Part shown: positions 32,889 through 42,019 of the stretch, in pieces | Position numbering within the stretch: the stretch's first letter is position 1 | How the letters are laid out: each line of letters opens with the position of its first letter | DNA from: an uncultured Eggerthellaceae bacterium | Lineage (GTDB): Bacteria > Actinomycetota > Coriobacteriia > Coriobacteriales > Eggerthellaceae | Assembly (NCBI GenBank): GCA_910589135.1 | Contig: CAJUSL010000001.1 | Coordinates: forward strand, 77,675 to 141,674 | DNA: 64,000 bases | Direction of reading: 5' to 3' | Position numbers and translations under genes: made by a program | Notes under the pieces: generated by a model | The model's database searches: none | The model's input: the letters and a program-made list of their open reading frames with translations, nothing else | Told to the model about the DNA's origin: nothing

Positions 32889-34442
32889 ATGTGGCAGCGC
32901 TTCAGCTTATACGACGTTAGGGTCATCGGCCACTACCTGGGCATGCTGGTGCTGTTTTCGGCGCTGCTCATGGTGGTTCCGTTCGTCACGGCGCTGGTCT
33001 TCCAGGAATGGGACCCGGCCTACCGCTACCTGTACTCCATCGGCATCGCGCTGGTGGTGGGCTCGCTGCTGCGCTTCTTCCGCATTCAGCCCGGCAAGCT
33101 GAACCGCCAGCAGGCGTTGGCCGTGGTCGGCCTGGCGTGGATCGTGCTGGGGCTGTTCTGCTCCATTCCGCTGTACAACTCGGGGCACTACCTGACCTAT
33201 CTTGACGCGCTGTTCGACAGCGTGTCGGGCATTACCACCACGGGCGCGTCGCTCATCGTCGATTTGGACCACCTGTCCTATGCCGACAACATGTTCCGCT
33301 TCATGATGCACCTGCTGGGCGGCCTGGGGCTCATCGTGGTCGCGCTGTCGCTTGGCGTGTTCGGCAAGCGCGCGGGAGCCACGCTGTACACCTCGGAAGG
33401 CAGAAGCGAGCATGTCGTGCCCAACGTCATCCACACCACCACGTTCATCGCGAAGGTGACGGCATGGTTCGTCCTGATCGGCACCGTGTCCATCTCGGTG
33501 CTCATGCTGCTGTCGGGCATCGAGCCGGTGCGCGCCATCCTGCAGTCGTTCTGGGTGGCCATCTCGGGCTTCGTGACGGGCGGCTTCTCGCCCATGCAGC
33601 AGTCCATCTTCTACTACCATTCGTTCCCCATCGAGGCGTTGCTTATGGTGCTCATGCTGCTGGGCACGGTCAGCTTCGTCATCTATTCCGAGGTGCTGCG
33701 GGGTCGCGTGCGCGAGTTCTTCCGCGACATCGAGACGCGCACCACCGTCATCTGGATGGTGGCGATGGTCGTCGTGTTCACGGCGTCGCTGGCCACCTCG
33801 ACGCTGTTCTCCGACGTCCCCACGCTGCTGCGGCGCGGCATGTTCGTGCTGATTTCGGCGTTCACCACCACCGGCTTCTCGGTGTTGACCACCAACCAGC
33901 TGCTCACGGTGGTCACGTCGGGTGCGTTTCTGACGCTGGCGTTGGTCATGGCGGTCGGCGGCTGGGCCGGGTCCACCGCCGGCGGCATCAAGATCTACCG
34001 CGTGGGCATCATCGCGAAGTCGTTCGTGTCCACCATCAAGGAGGCCGTCTCGCCCGACTCGGCGACCGTGGTCGTCGCCTACAACCACGTGGGCAAGCGC
34101 ATCCTGTCTCCCAGCGTGGTGAAGGAGGCCATGACGATCTTCATCATGTTCGTCATCACCTACGTCATCGGCGCGCTGGTGGGCATCGCGCACGGGCACG
34201 AGGCCACGCAGGCCGTGTACGAGTCGGTGTGCATGACGTCGAACGGCGGCATGATCGTCGGCATCGCCACGCCGGGCATGCCCGTCACCCTCGAGCTGTT
34301 CTACATCCTGCAGATGTGGGCCGGCCGTCTCGAGTTCATCACGCTGCTCGCCCTGATCGTGCAGGTGGTCGTCAGCGCCATTCCGCGGCGTCGCGCCACC
34401 AATCCGGGCGTCGTCGCATCGAACGAGGAAATCCAGCTATGA
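32889..34442 (+). CDS. trkH: TrkH/KtrB-family potassium uptake protein
   Basis: A 517-residue potassium transporter subunit of the membrane. The repeated pore loops are visible: DSVSGITTTGASLI, SGFVTGGFSPM, SAFTTTGFSVL and MTSNGGMIVGI, each near a selectivity-filter Gly. Many membrane segments and VGGWAGSTAGGIKIYRVGII in the second half fit TrkH. The first residues are MWQRFSLYDVRVIGHYLGML. No ribosome site precedes the ATG; translation may be coupled to the short gene upstream. The cytoplasmic gating partner (TrkA/KtrA) is not in this window. The gene overlaps the next one as ATGA. Confidence 0.93.
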   Translation: MWQRFSLYDVRVIGHYLGMLVLFSALLMVVPFVTALVFQEWDPAYRYLYSIGIALVVGSLLRFFRIQPGKLNRQQALAVVGLAWIVLGLFCSIPLYNSGHYLTYLDALFDSVSGITTTGASLIVDLDHLSYADNMFRFMMHLLGGLGLIVVALSLGVFGKRAGATLYTSEGRSEHVVPNVIHTTTFIAKVTAWFVLIGTVSISVLMLLSGIEPVRAILQSFWVAISGFVTGGFSPMQQSIFYYHSFPIEALLMVLMLLGTVSFVIYSEVLRGRVREFFRDIETRTTVIWMVAMVVVFTASLATSTLFSDVPTLLRRGMFVLISAFTTTGFSVLTTNQLLTVVTSGAFLTLALVMAVGGWAGSTAGGIKIYRVGIIAKSFVSTIKEAVSPDSATVVVAYNHVGKRILSPSVVKEAMTIFIMFVITYVIGALVGIAHGHEATQAVYESVCMTSNGGMIVGIATPGMPVTLELFYILQMWAGRLEFITLLALIVQVVVSAIPRRRATNPGVVASNEEIQL

Positions 34443-35119
34443 CCAGGAAGAGCTACCTGGGAAAGTACCTGAAGGCCGACCCGTTGCTGAAGTGGTGGCT
34501 CGTCCTGTTCTGCGCGTCGGCCATCGGGCTCGGCGCCATCGGGGTGGGTGAGGCCATGTCGGGCGGCAGCGACGACGGTGCGCGTCTGGACGCGGCGGGC
34601 CTCGACGAGCGGGCCGCAGGCGCGGCGCCCGACAACAAGCTGAACGTCTCGCAGCTTCCCGACAGCTCGTTCATCTACGACATAACCATCAAGGAGCTTG
34701 CGTCGGCCGATTCCTACATGGACGGCCAGACCGTCCAGGTGACCGGCGAGGTCGTGGGCGACCGCATCTTGCCCGAGCTCGACTCGTCGGACTGTTGGGT
34801 CATGCTGCAGTCGTCGGGCGAAGGCGACGATTCCGAGGTCGCGGTGTACATGCCGCTGACGGCGTCGGAATCCATCGACACGTACGGCGCGTACGGCAAG
34901 CGCGGCACCACGTTGCAGGTGCGCGGCACGTTCAACCTTGCGTGCAAGGACCATCAGGGCGCAAGCGACCTGCATTCCGAGAGCGTGGCGGTCGTGGCGC
35001 GCGGCAGCGTGGAGGAAATGGAGTTCAACTACATGCGCCTCGTGCCCGGGCTTGTGCTCCTGCTGATCGGAAGCCTGCTGCTCATCGCGTTCGACATCAT
35101 GCGGGAAAGGCAGCGCTAG
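34439..35119 (+). CDS. membrane protein with OB-fold-like extracytoplasmic domain
   Basis: A 226-residue protein with a membrane segment at about 19-37, a region of about 165 residues outside, and a second membrane segment near the C-terminus (RLVPGLVLLLIGSLLLIAFD) followed by a basic tail MRERQR. The middle part has the strand pattern of an OB-fold of the tRNA_anti-like type: QTVQVTGEVVGDRI, CWVMLQSSG, VAVYMP, TTLQVRGTFNLAC and VAVVARGSV. The start overlaps the trkH stop (ATGA) and the stop overlaps the rsgA start (TAGTG), so three genes are tightly joined. No function is recognised. Proximity suggests an envelope role linked to TrkH, but this is only context. Confidence 0.75.
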   Translation: MTRKSYLGKYLKADPLLKWWLVLFCASAIGLGAIGVGEAMSGGSDDGARLDAAGLDERAAGAAPDNKLNVSQLPDSSFIYDITIKELASADSYMDGQTVQVTGEVVGDRILPELDSSDCWVMLQSSGEGDDSEVAVYMPLTASESIDTYGAYGKRGTTLQVRGTFNLACKDHQGASDLHSESVAVVARGSVEEMEFNYMRLVPGLVLLLIGSLLLIAFDIMRERQR

Positions 35120-36084
35120 TGCCGGGTTTTCTTGTCGGCGAGGTGGTCAAGCTCGACCGCAAGTTCCCCCTGGTCGAACTGCCCGACGGAAGCCGCCTGC
35201 GTTGCGAGCATTCTGCCGAGCTGAAGAAGCGCGGGAAGCTGCGTGCCGTCATCGGCGACGTGGTGGAAGTGGCTGTTCCCGACGGCCACGACGCGGGAAT
35301 CATCGAGCTGGTCCGCCCGCGCACGACGCAGTTCGTGCGGAAGGACCCGACGGAGCGGGCGCTGCCCCAGGTGCTGGCCGCCAACTTCGACCGCGTGCTG
35401 GTGGTGCAGCCCGCGAACCGATTGAACCTGCGGCGGCTCGAACGCGAGCTGGTGCTGGCCCACGAGACCGGCGCCGACGTGACCGTGGTGCTGACGAAGG
35501 CCGACCTGCTCGACGCGGTCGCCGTGGCGGACGCCGCGCGGCAGGTTCGCGAGCTTGCCGGCGGCGAGGTGGAGGTGCTTTGCATCTCCAAGAACGACGC
35601 AGCGTCGGTGGCGCAGGTGCGCCGGCTGATGGCGGCGGGCACCACGTCGGTGCTCATCGGCCGCTCGGGCGTCGGGAAGTCGACGCTGGTGAACCTGCTG
35701 CTCGGCGAGGATGCGCGCGCTACCTCCGAGGTGCGCGAGCGCGACGGCAAGGGGCGCCACAAGACCGTGTCGCGCGAGGTCATGCAGCTGCCCGTCGTGG
35801 ACGGCGCCGGCGGGGGCCGCATCGTGGACATGCCGGGCGTGCGGGGCCTGGGCCTGTGGGACGCCGACGAGGGCATGGGCGCGGCGTTTTCCGACATCGA
35901 GACGCTGGCCGCGGAATGCCGGTTCCGCGACTGCAAGCACCAAGGCGAGCCGGACTGCGCCGTAGCGGCGGCCGTGGAGGAGGGGCGCATCAGCCGCTCC
36001 CGACTCGAGTCGTACCTGGGGCTGCAGGGCGAGCTGGCCAAGACGGCCCGTCGCCGCAAGCAATCCACCTGGAAGAGGCGCTAG
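35119..36084 (+). CDS. rsgA: ribosome small subunit-dependent GTPase A
   Basis: A 321-residue circularly permuted GTPase that aids late maturation of the 30S subunit. The order G4 (LTKADLLDA), G1 (IGRSGVGKSTLVNLLLG), G3 (VDMPGVRGLGL) is the mark of the permuted family. The N-terminal OB domain (about 1-75) and C-terminal zinc knuckle (CRFRDCKHQGEPDCAV) are present. The start is GTG sharing one base with the preceding stop; AAAGG lies upstream. The ORF remains open far upstream in this frame, but only this start gives the family N-terminus (FLVGEVVKLDRKFPLVELPD). Confidence 0.95.
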   Translation: MPGFLVGEVVKLDRKFPLVELPDGSRLRCEHSAELKKRGKLRAVIGDVVEVAVPDGHDAGIIELVRPRTTQFVRKDPTERALPQVLAANFDRVLVVQPANRLNLRRLERELVLAHETGADVTVVLTKADLLDAVAVADAARQVRELAGGEVEVLCISKNDAASVAQVRRLMAAGTTSVLIGRSGVGKSTLVNLLLGEDARATSEVRERDGKGRHKTVSREVMQLPVVDGAGGGRIVDMPGVRGLGLWDADEGMGAAFSDIETLAAECRFRDCKHQGEPDCAVAAAVEEGRISRSRLESYLGLQGELAKTARRRKQSTWKRR

Positions 36085-36125
36085 CGCCAAGCGCGTCGCG
36101 ACTAGGGCGCAATCGCGTGCGACCA

Positions 36126-36141
36126 GGACGTTCCAAATTGC
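36126..36141. repeat. 16-bp dispersed repeat
   Basis: GGACGTTCCAAATTGC is found again exactly at 63778-63793, in both cases in noncoding DNA beside GTGC/GCAC-rich sequence. This suggests a repeat family in intergenic regions of this genome. Confidence 0.6.
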
Positions 36142-36216
36142 GCATCGCGCACGGAACCCGCCAGCACTCCCGCTTCGCGTCGTCGCGCCATTGGGGCCGT
36201 TGTGGCGAAGAGGTTG

Positions 36217-36222
36217 TATAAT
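36217..36222 (+). promoter_or_regulatory. -10 element for the 36257 gene
   Basis: A consensus TATAAT lies 34 bases before the ATG at 36257, in the gap after rsgA. No convincing -35 is present at 16-18 bp. Confidence 0.5.
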
Positions 36223-36256
36223 TACGCAACGTTTGGAATCGACGTTCAGGCGGCCT

Positions 36257-36505
36257 ATGGACTTTAACGAAATCTATCATCTGCTGTTCGAGACGTACGC
36301 CGGAATCGGCATCCTTGTCGGCGCCGGAATCGCCATAAGCCTGCTGGTCTGCGTGCTCCTCGAGATAAAGACGCGCAAGGTGTACCGCAACCACGAGGCG
36401 GATCCCGAGCAGGACGAATGGGCCCTCTTCGAGGACGAAGTAGCCGAAGCCGAGGCCGAGGAAGAGGCGGATTTCGCCGCGGCCTCCAAGAAGAAGGAAG
36501 CATAA
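36257..36505 (+). CDS. small single-pass membrane protein with acidic tail
   Basis: An 82-residue protein: MDFNEIYHLLFETYAGIGIL begins a membrane segment (ILVGAGIAISLLVCVLLEI, about 19-37), followed by KTRKVYRN and a highly acidic tail (DEWALFEDEVAEAEAEEEAD) ending in KKKEA. The start has only a weak upstream CAGGCGG. Its stop TAA abuts the pyridoxal-type kinase ATG, and AAGGAAG inside its end serves as that gene's ribosome site, so the two are coupled. No family is recognised. Confidence 0.75.
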   Translation: MDFNEIYHLLFETYAGIGILVGAGIAISLLVCVLLEIKTRKVYRNHEADPEQDEWALFEDEVAEAEAEEEADFAAASKKKEA

Positions 36506-37438
36506 ATGGCTCTCAGGTACGAAGAAACCGACACGGCAAGCCGGCAGGTTCACGGCGACCCCAACCCCGTGATTCTCTACCAGCGCGACGGGAAGTACAT
36601 CCCCCGCATCGCCGCCGTGCACGACCTGTGCGGGTACGGGAAGTGTTCGCTCGGCGTCGCCATTCCCGTGCTCAGCGCCGCAGGCTGCGACGTGTGCCCC
36701 GTGCCGACGGGCCTGTTCTCCAGCCACACGGCGTTTCCGGGCTGGTACATGCACGACACCACCGACATCCTGCGCGACTACCTGAACGCGTGGCGCGGCA
36801 TCGACGTGCAGATCGACGCCGTGTATTCCGGCTTCCTGGGCGCGCCCGAGCAGGTCGACGTCATCAGGTCGTTGTACCAGGAGTTCCCCGACGCCATCAA
36901 GATGGTCGACCCGGTGATGGCCGACCATGGCAAGGTTTACCCCACGTACACGCCCGAGTTGTGCGAAGCCATGGCGTCGCTGGCCGCCGACGCCGACATC
37001 CTGACGCCCAACCTCACCGAGGCTGCCATCATCCTGGGCGAGCCCATCGGCGACGAGTGGGGCGGTGCCGACATTCCCGACGAAGAGGCCGAGCGCATCG
37101 CGCGCGCCCTTCTGGACAAGGGTGCCAAGAACGTGGTGCTGAAGGGCATCCAGCGCGAAGGCGACGACATCATCCGCAACTTCGTGGCTAGCGCCAGCGC
37201 GCCTGACATCGTGGAAGTGGGCAACGAGTACGTGCCCTACATGCTGCACGGTACGGGCGACGTGTACGCCTCGTGCGTGCTTGCGGCCGTGATGGCCGGA
37301 CGCTCGCTGGTCGAGGGCGTGGCGTTCGCGGGCGACTTCGTCCACGACGCCATGATCGTCTCGGCCGACCAGCCGAACTTCAAAGACCGAGGAGTCAGCT
37401 TCGAGCCCCTGTTGGGCAAGGTCGCGGCTCTGCTCTAG
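36506..37438 (+). CDS. pdxY: pyridoxal/pyridoxamine kinase, PfkB superfamily
   Basis: A 310-residue ribokinase-fold enzyme that phosphorylates vitamin B6 vitamers using ATP. Visible features are VHDLCGYGKCSLGVAIPVL (substrate region), PTGLFSSHTAFPGW, KMVDPVMADHGKVY, ADILTPNLTEAAIILGE and LHGTGDVYASCVLAA, which holds the anion-hole and catalytic Asp (GTGD). An N-terminal extension of about 33 residues precedes the normal start of the family (IPRIAAVHDL). It follows the small membrane protein without a gap and is followed by serS 12 bases later. PLP supply would matter for glgP, though that link is only thematic. Confidence 0.9.
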   Translation: MALRYEETDTASRQVHGDPNPVILYQRDGKYIPRIAAVHDLCGYGKCSLGVAIPVLSAAGCDVCPVPTGLFSSHTAFPGWYMHDTTDILRDYLNAWRGIDVQIDAVYSGFLGAPEQVDVIRSLYQEFPDAIKMVDPVMADHGKVYPTYTPELCEAMASLAADADILTPNLTEAAIILGEPIGDEWGGADIPDEEAERIARALLDKGAKNVVLKGIQREGDDIIRNFVASASAPDIVEVGNEYVPYMLHGTGDVYASCVLAAVMAGRSLVEGVAFAGDFVHDAMIVSADQPNFKDRGVSFEPLLGKVAALL

Positions 37439-37450
37439 GAAAGGACAGAC

Positions 37451-38752
37451 ATGCTTGACACAAAGTACGTTCGCGACAACCTCGATGCGGTCAAGGAGGC
37501 GATGCGCAATCGCAACGCGTCCTTCGACGACGAGCTGTTCTTGCAGCTTGACGCCCGCCGCCGCGAGCTGATCGCCCACGAGGAGGAGCTGCAGGCCGAG
37601 CGCAACAAGCTTTCGAAGCAGATCGGCCAGCTGATGAAGGAAGGCCAGCGCGACCAGGCCGAGGAGACGAAGGAACGCGTGCGCGTCATCAACGAGGAGC
37701 TGGACGCGGCCGGCGAGCAGCGCAACGAGGCCGACGCCGCCCTGCGCAACCTGCTTCTGGCCACGCCCAACATGCCCGACGAGGGCACGCCCGTCGGCGC
37801 CGACGAGAACGACAATCCCGAAGTGCGCCGCTGGGGCACGCCCCGCGACTTCGCCGCCGAAGGCATCGAGAAGAAGGCGCACTGGGACTTGGGCACCGAC
37901 CTTGAGGTGATTGACTTCGAGCGCGGCGTGAAGCTGGCGGAGAGCCGCTTCTACGTGCTCGGCGGCGCGGGCGCCCGCCTCGAGCGCGCGCTCATCAACT
38001 TCATGCTGGACCAGCACACGTCCCGCGGATACAAGGAGTGGTGGGTTCCCGCGATGGCCAACGCCGAGACGCTGACCGGCACCGCGCAGCTTCCCAAGTT
38101 CGAGGAAGACCTGTACAAGACCACCGAGGGCCTGTACCTGATCCCCACCGCCGAGGTTCAGCTGACGAACCTCCATGCGGGCGAGATCCTGGACGCGGGC
38201 CAGCTGCCGCTTCGCTACTGCGCCTTCACGCCGTGCTTCCGCGAGGAGGCGGGTTCGGCGGGTCGCGACACGCGCGGCATCATCCGCGTGCATCAGTTCT
38301 CCAAGGTGGAGATGGTGAAGTACACCACGCCCGAGGAGGGCTTCAACGAGCTCGAGCTGATGGTGGCCGACGCCGAGAACATCCTGCAGAAGCTGCAGCT
38401 TCCGTACCGCGTGATCACGCTGTGCACAGGCGACATCGGCTTCTCTGCGGCGAAGACGTACGATGTCGAGGTCTGGATGCCCAGCTACGACGGCTACAAG
38501 GAGATTTCCAGCTGCTCGTGCTGCACCGACTTCCAGGCGCGTCGCGCGAACATCCGCTACCGCAACGAAGGCGAGTTCAAGGGAACGCGCTACGTCTACA
38601 CGCTCAACGGAAGCGGGTTGGCGGTCGGCCGCTGCATGGCGGCCATCCTGGAGAACTACCAGAACGCCGACGGCAGCGTGACGGTGCCCGAGGCGCTCGT
38701 GCCCTACATGGGCGGCCTGACCTGCATCAAGCCGGAAGGGGCCGTTTCCTAA
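37451..38752 (+). CDS. serS: seryl-tRNA synthetase
   Basis: A 433-residue class II synthetase that charges tRNA-Ser in the cytoplasm. The N-terminal coiled-coil arm (about 25-105) is rich in charged residues ([20 protein letters not shown]). Motif 2 is [20 protein letters not shown] and motif 3 is [16 protein letters not shown]. The [14 protein letters not shown] segment and the C-terminal end [10 protein letters not shown] are typical. AGGAAAGGA precedes the ATG. The length equals that of normal bacterial SerS. Confidence 0.97.
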   Translation: MLDTKYVRDNLDAVKEAMRNRNASFDDELFLQLDARRRELIAHEEELQAERNKLSKQIGQLMKEGQRDQAEETKERVRVINEELDAAGEQRNEADAALRNLLLATPNMPDEGTPVGADENDNPEVRRWGTPRDFAAEGIEKKAHWDLGTDLEVIDFERGVKLAESRFYVLGGAGARLERALINFMLDQHTSRGYKEWWVPAMANAETLTGTAQLPKFEEDLYKTTEGLYLIPTAEVQLTNLHAGEILDAGQLPLRYCAFTPCFREEAGSAGRDTRGIIRVHQFSKVEMVKYTTPEEGFNELELMVADAENILQKLQLPYRVITLCTGDIGFSAAKTYDVEVWMPSYDGYKEISSCSCCTDFQARRANIRYRNEGEFKGTRYVYTLNGSGLAVGRCMAAILENYQNADGSVTVPEALVPYMGGLTCIKPEGAVS

Positions 38753-38791
38753 CCGCCGCGGGCGGCATGGCCACGCTGCCGGGAGCCCTCG

Positions 38792-39784
38792 ATGGTTGAC
38801 GCCAACCCCAACACGTCGCGGTCGACGAATTCGCAGGCGCCTTCGGGCGGCTTGGATGGTGCTACCCAGAAGCTTCCTGCGGTGGAGGCTGCCACGGCTG
38901 CGGCGCAGGGCGCCGCTGGTGCGGGTGAGGGCGGCTCGCAGGCGAAGGGCGCTGGGCCGGGGCCGGCGAAGGCTGCGGCGAAGGGCGCGGGCGATTCCAA
39001 GGCCGCCGGCGGTGCGACGTCCGCTGCGACGGGCCGCATGTCCAAGGCGGCGGGGCCGGGGCCGGTGTCGAAGCCGGCAGCTGGGTCCGCGTCCGGGTCA
39101 GTGTCGTCAGTCGCATTCGGGTCGGCATCAAGGCCGGCAACGTCATCGGCATCCGGGTCAGTGTCGGGCAAGCTTTCAAGCGACAGCGCGTCTTTGTCGC
39201 AGGATGCCGTTGCTTCGCGCCGACTTGCGCACGGGCTGTCTCCCGAGACAACGTCGAAGGCCGAGGCGGCCGAGCTTCGCCGCAAAGAGAAGGAGGCCAG
39301 CGCCGAGGAGCGCAAGCGCAAGTTCCAAAAGCAGCAGAGGGCCAAGGTCGTTCGACGCAGCATCATTGCGGTGCTGCTCGTGCTGCTTGTTGGGATTTTG
39401 CTGGCTTTTTGGCTGCTGCGCTGGGGCATGCACGACGACGCGGCGAGTATCCAGGGCCAGTGGCGCGTGCAGGGCACCGACACGATTATCGACATCAACG
39501 ACGAGGAAATCGTGCTTACCGACGAGGTGGCCTACGATTATGTGCTCGACCCTGATTCGAAGACGCTGGCGTTCACGTTTGGCGGCTTGACTGGCAGCGG
39601 GCGCTATCGTTTCTCGCTCGATCATTCCATGCTGTCGATTGATGACGGCGACTTCGACTGGGTGGCGACCTTGGCGGCCGACGTCCCATGGATCCTTGAT
39701 GCCGTAGCGCAGGAGTTGATGGGCAATCCGACGAAAAGTCCCAGCCTGGGCGAGGGCGACATGGTGCTGGAACGCGTGTCTTAG
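38792..39784 (+). CDS. membrane-anchored protein with long disordered N-terminus
   Basis: A 330-residue protein. Residues 1 to about 155 are low-complexity (Ala, Gly, Ser, Pro, Lys) with repeated SASGSVS-type units. A charged helix follows (LRRKEKEASAEERKRKFQKQ), then one membrane segment (SIIAVLLVLLVGILLAFWLL), and a C-terminal domain of about 120 residues outside. That domain has a beta pattern (IQGQWRVQGTDTIIDI, LAFTFGGLTGSGRYRFSLD, GDMVLERVS), like a small lipocalin-type sheet, but no family is certain. It starts at ATG 39 bases after serS; no strong ribosome site is seen (GGGAG lies ten bases upstream). Confidence 0.7.
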   Translation: MVDANPNTSRSTNSQAPSGGLDGATQKLPAVEAATAAAQGAAGAGEGGSQAKGAGPGPAKAAAKGAGDSKAAGGATSAATGRMSKAAGPGPVSKPAAGSASGSVSSVAFGSASRPATSSASGSVSGKLSSDSASLSQDAVASRRLAHGLSPETTSKAEAAELRRKEKEASAEERKRKFQKQQRAKVVRRSIIAVLLVLLVGILLAFWLLRWGMHDDAASIQGQWRVQGTDTIIDINDEEIVLTDEVAYDYVLDPDSKTLAFTFGGLTGSGRYRFSLDHSMLSIDDGDFDWVATLAADVPWILDAVAQELMGNPTKSPSLGEGDMVLERVS

Positions 39785-39957
39785 GGTCGTGCGACGGCGG
39801 TCGAGGCGTCCGTTGCCACTTTTAAGCGGTCTCGGGGGGTTTTGCCCGACGCTTTGCCCGAGCGGATCGAGGTTTATGCCATTTCCAGCTCCAGCCGGCA
39901 GCCAATGCTCCCAGACTGTGCAATCGTACGCGGCTGCTGTCATACAATGGTGGGGCC

Positions 39958-40419
39958 ATGAAACCTGCAAGCAAGATAACGGCTCGTCGCGTAGAGGTCT
40001 TTCCGGGAAGGCTGCGGATCTGGGTCGCCCTTGCAGCTGATGCGCCGCGGCAGGCGAGCGAAGGCATGGTTGCTGCCGCGTACGAGGCCTATCCTACGCT
40101 GCCGCTGCATTCGTGCATCAACTCGAAGGGTCCCACGTTCGGCGACGTTGCGGTTGGCACGTCGGTCCCGCACCTGTTGGAGCACGTGGTCATCGCGGAG
40201 CAGGTTCGGCTTGCTGCAGAGGCCGAGCGGCTGCAGGCCGATGCTGCGGAGGCCGAACGCCCGCGCAACGCGACATTCGTCGGCACGACCGAGTGGTGCG
40301 AAGGCGGCGCCGCCAGAGGAGAGGCCATCGTGGAGGTCAGCTTCGTCGATGACCTTCAGGCGCTCGAGGCACTAAGCCGGGCGCTTGTGTTTCTTGGCGC
40401 GACGCTTGATCGCCTCTAA
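39958..40419 (+). CDS. small protein resembling the N-terminal domain of cyanophycin synthetase
   Basis: A 153-residue cytoplasmic protein of unrecognised function. Its order of motifs resembles the N-terminal domain of cyanophycin synthetase: a conserved HSC (LPLHSCINSKGPTFGD), then VPHLLEHVVIAEQ (compare GHVxEHVALELQ), and a final RGEAIVEVSFVDDLQALEAL. The ATP-grasp and Mur-ligase parts are absent, so it is a stand-alone domain and not a synthetase. TACAAT ends nine bases before the ATG, so it is another candidate leaderless gene, although GGTGGGG could serve as a weak ribosome site. The similarity is by eye and moderate. Confidence 0.55.
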   Translation: MKPASKITARRVEVFPGRLRIWVALAADAPRQASEGMVAAAYEAYPTLPLHSCINSKGPTFGDVAVGTSVPHLLEHVVIAEQVRLAAEAERLQADAAEAERPRNATFVGTTEWCEGGAARGEAIVEVSFVDDLQALEALSRALVFLGATLDRL

Positions 40420-40604
40420 CGCCGCACCAGGCTGGCCGCTTTGCTGTGGCGATGCGGCATTGCGCCGACGTCGCACCGAGTGTGGCGTCATGTGCCATTA
40501 GGTGCGCTCCAATGCCGTATCCTAATGTCGCAGTCGGTGGTTTGCAACGTCCTGAACTGGTGATTGCAACCGACGGGTGCCATGGTTTTCTGGATTTTGC
40601 TCCC

Positions 40605-40628
40605 GCTGGTTGGTAGTCTGAAACCAGC
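40605..40628. promoter_or_regulatory. inverted repeat upstream of XRE regulator
   Basis: GCTGGTT (40605-40611) and AACCAGC (40622-40628) are perfect 7-bp arms with a 10-bp spacer, about 70 bases before the GTG start. It is a possible autoregulatory operator or a leader hairpin. The 40420-40604 stretch otherwise holds only a 14-bp match to the 63.9 kb repeats (40492-40505). Confidence 0.4.
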
Positions 40629-40695
40629 CGGAGGCATAGTCTTTCGATGCCGGCTTTGAAAGAACCAAACGCATTCCATCGAGAGAGGCATCGAC

Positions 40696-41745
40696 GTGAG
40701 CTTTAGAGACAATCTTTTGCATTTGCGCGCGACCAACAACATGACCCAGGAGCAATTGGCAATGCTGCTAGGAGTGAGCAGGCAGTCCGTGACCAAGTGG
40801 GAATCCGAGAAATCCTACCCCGAGATGGACAAGCTGCTGAAACTTTGCCAGGCGTTCGACTGCACCCTGGACGAGCTTGTGCAAGGCGACCTGACCGGTC
40901 GCGAGCCCATGCCGCAGGCAGCGGCGAGCGGGCAGGGGCCGGCCGTCGACGTGTTCGACTACGACCGCTTCATGCGTCGCTTCGCGACCAGGCTGTCGCT
41001 CGGCATACTTGCGGCCATTGCCGGCGTGGGCATCGCGATCCCGTTCCTGGCGGCGAGCGACCCCAGCGCGAATCCCTATTTCGGGCTGTCGGAAAATCTT
41101 GCAGCCGCGTTGGGGATGTTCGTCCTGTTCGCCGGCGTGGGCATCTGCCTTGCGCTGATCATTCCCGCTGCCATGGCGCATTCTGCGTTCGTGAAGGCGC
41201 ACCCGTTCATCGAGGACTTCTACACCTCCGAGGACAGGGCGAAGGCCCGCTCGTCGTTCGCCTATCAACTTGTGGGCGGAATCGGAATCATATTCCTGGG
41301 CATATGCGTGGTTGTCCTGTTCGGTGAAACCGCCGAGGGCAGCCTGGTGGGCGTCACGGCCATGATGTTGTGCATCGCGGTGGGCGTGTTCCTCATCGTG
41401 CACGGGGCCATGACGCTGGGACGCACGAACATCGCGGAATACAACGCCAACGCGGCGGAATACATGGAAGTTTCCGACATCGAGGCCGCGAAGGTTCCCG
41501 ACGAAGCCAAACAGGAGATGCTCAAGACGAAGAGGCTCGACCAGAAAGTCGGCGCGGTTTGCGGCACCATCATGATCCTGGCGACGGCCATCGCGCTGCT
41601 GATGCTGTTCTGGCCGATGGCCACCGGCACGGTGGAGGACTACACATCGGGCATGATCGCGTTCTTCTGGCTGCCCTGGCCGATCGGTGGCCTGCTGTGC
41701 GGCATTGCGGCGATGCTGATCAAGGCCTTCGGGAAGGCCGAGTAG
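40696..41745 (+). CDS. XRE-family regulator with C-terminal membrane domain
   Basis: A 349-residue protein. The N-terminal helix-turn-helix (about 1-65) reads MTQEQLAMLLGVSRQSVTKW, then ESEKSYPEMDKLLKLCQAFD, the Cro/C1 type. After a linker it has five or six membrane segments (ILAAIAGVGIAIPFLAA, AALGMFVLFAGVGICLALII, GIGIIFLGICVVVLF, MMLCIAVGVFLIVHGAM, IMILATAIALLMLFW, LPWPIGGLLCGIAAMLI). Such proteins are widespread in Firmicutes and Coriobacteriia, and few are characterised. It starts at GTG after GAGAGAGG. It probably couples a membrane signal to transcription, perhaps of its own gene. Confidence 0.85.
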   Translation: MSFRDNLLHLRATNNMTQEQLAMLLGVSRQSVTKWESEKSYPEMDKLLKLCQAFDCTLDELVQGDLTGREPMPQAAASGQGPAVDVFDYDRFMRRFATRLSLGILAAIAGVGIAIPFLAASDPSANPYFGLSENLAAALGMFVLFAGVGICLALIIPAAMAHSAFVKAHPFIEDFYTSEDRAKARSSFAYQLVGGIGIIFLGICVVVLFGETAEGSLVGVTAMMLCIAVGVFLIVHGAMTLGRTNIAEYNANAAEYMEVSDIEAAKVPDEAKQEMLKTKRLDQKVGAVCGTIMILATAIALLMLFWPMATGTVEDYTSGMIAFFWLPWPIGGLLCGIAAMLIKAFGKAE

Positions 41746-41780
41746 GAAGAAGTGCGGCCGCGCGGCAGCTGCGGGCGCCA

Positions 41781-41860
41781 GGCGCGGCAGGGCAGTCACA
41801 CGACGGCTGAGGCCGGTGGGTGCGGCAGGGGGGCCGACGGGTGCGGCAGGGCAGCCACGC
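41781..41860 (+). repeat. degenerate GC-rich tandem units
   Basis: Three similar units, GGCGCGGCAGGGCAGTCAC, GGGTGCGGCAGGGGGGCC and GGGTGCGGCAGGGCAGCCAC, begin near 41781, 41818 and 41839, between the XRE gene and the tRNA promoter. They are noncoding and resemble the run at 16696-16800. Confidence 0.5.
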
Positions 41861-41897
41861 GGCATCGCACTCGCCAGATTGCGTCAATGGAATTTTC

Positions 41898-41924
41898 TTG
41901 CACGCTGGCTTATTCGGGTATACT
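41898..41924 (+). promoter_or_regulatory. tRNA-Thr promoter
   Basis: TTGCAC (41898-41903) and TATACT (41919-41924), spacer 15 bp, with the tRNA beginning ten bases after the -10. The short spacer is unusual; TTCTTG at 41895 with 18 bp is an alternative -35. Confidence 0.55.
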
Positions 41925-41933
41925 TGCACGTGC

Positions 41934-42009
41934 GCCGATGTGGCTCAGTTGGTAGAGCAACGCACTCGTAATGCGTAGGTCAGCGGTTCGAGTCCGCTCA
42001 TCGGCTCCA
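41934..42009 (+). tRNA. tRNA-Thr (anticodon CGT)
   Basis: A 76-base cloverleaf: acceptor GCCGATG / CATCGGC, D stem GCTC with loop AGTTGGTAG, anticodon stem ACGCA / TGCGT with loop CTCGTAA (anticodon CGT, reading ACG), T arm AGCGG-TTCGAGT-CCGCT, discriminator T and encoded CCA. Confidence 0.97.
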
Positions 42010-42019
42010 TTGAATTGCC

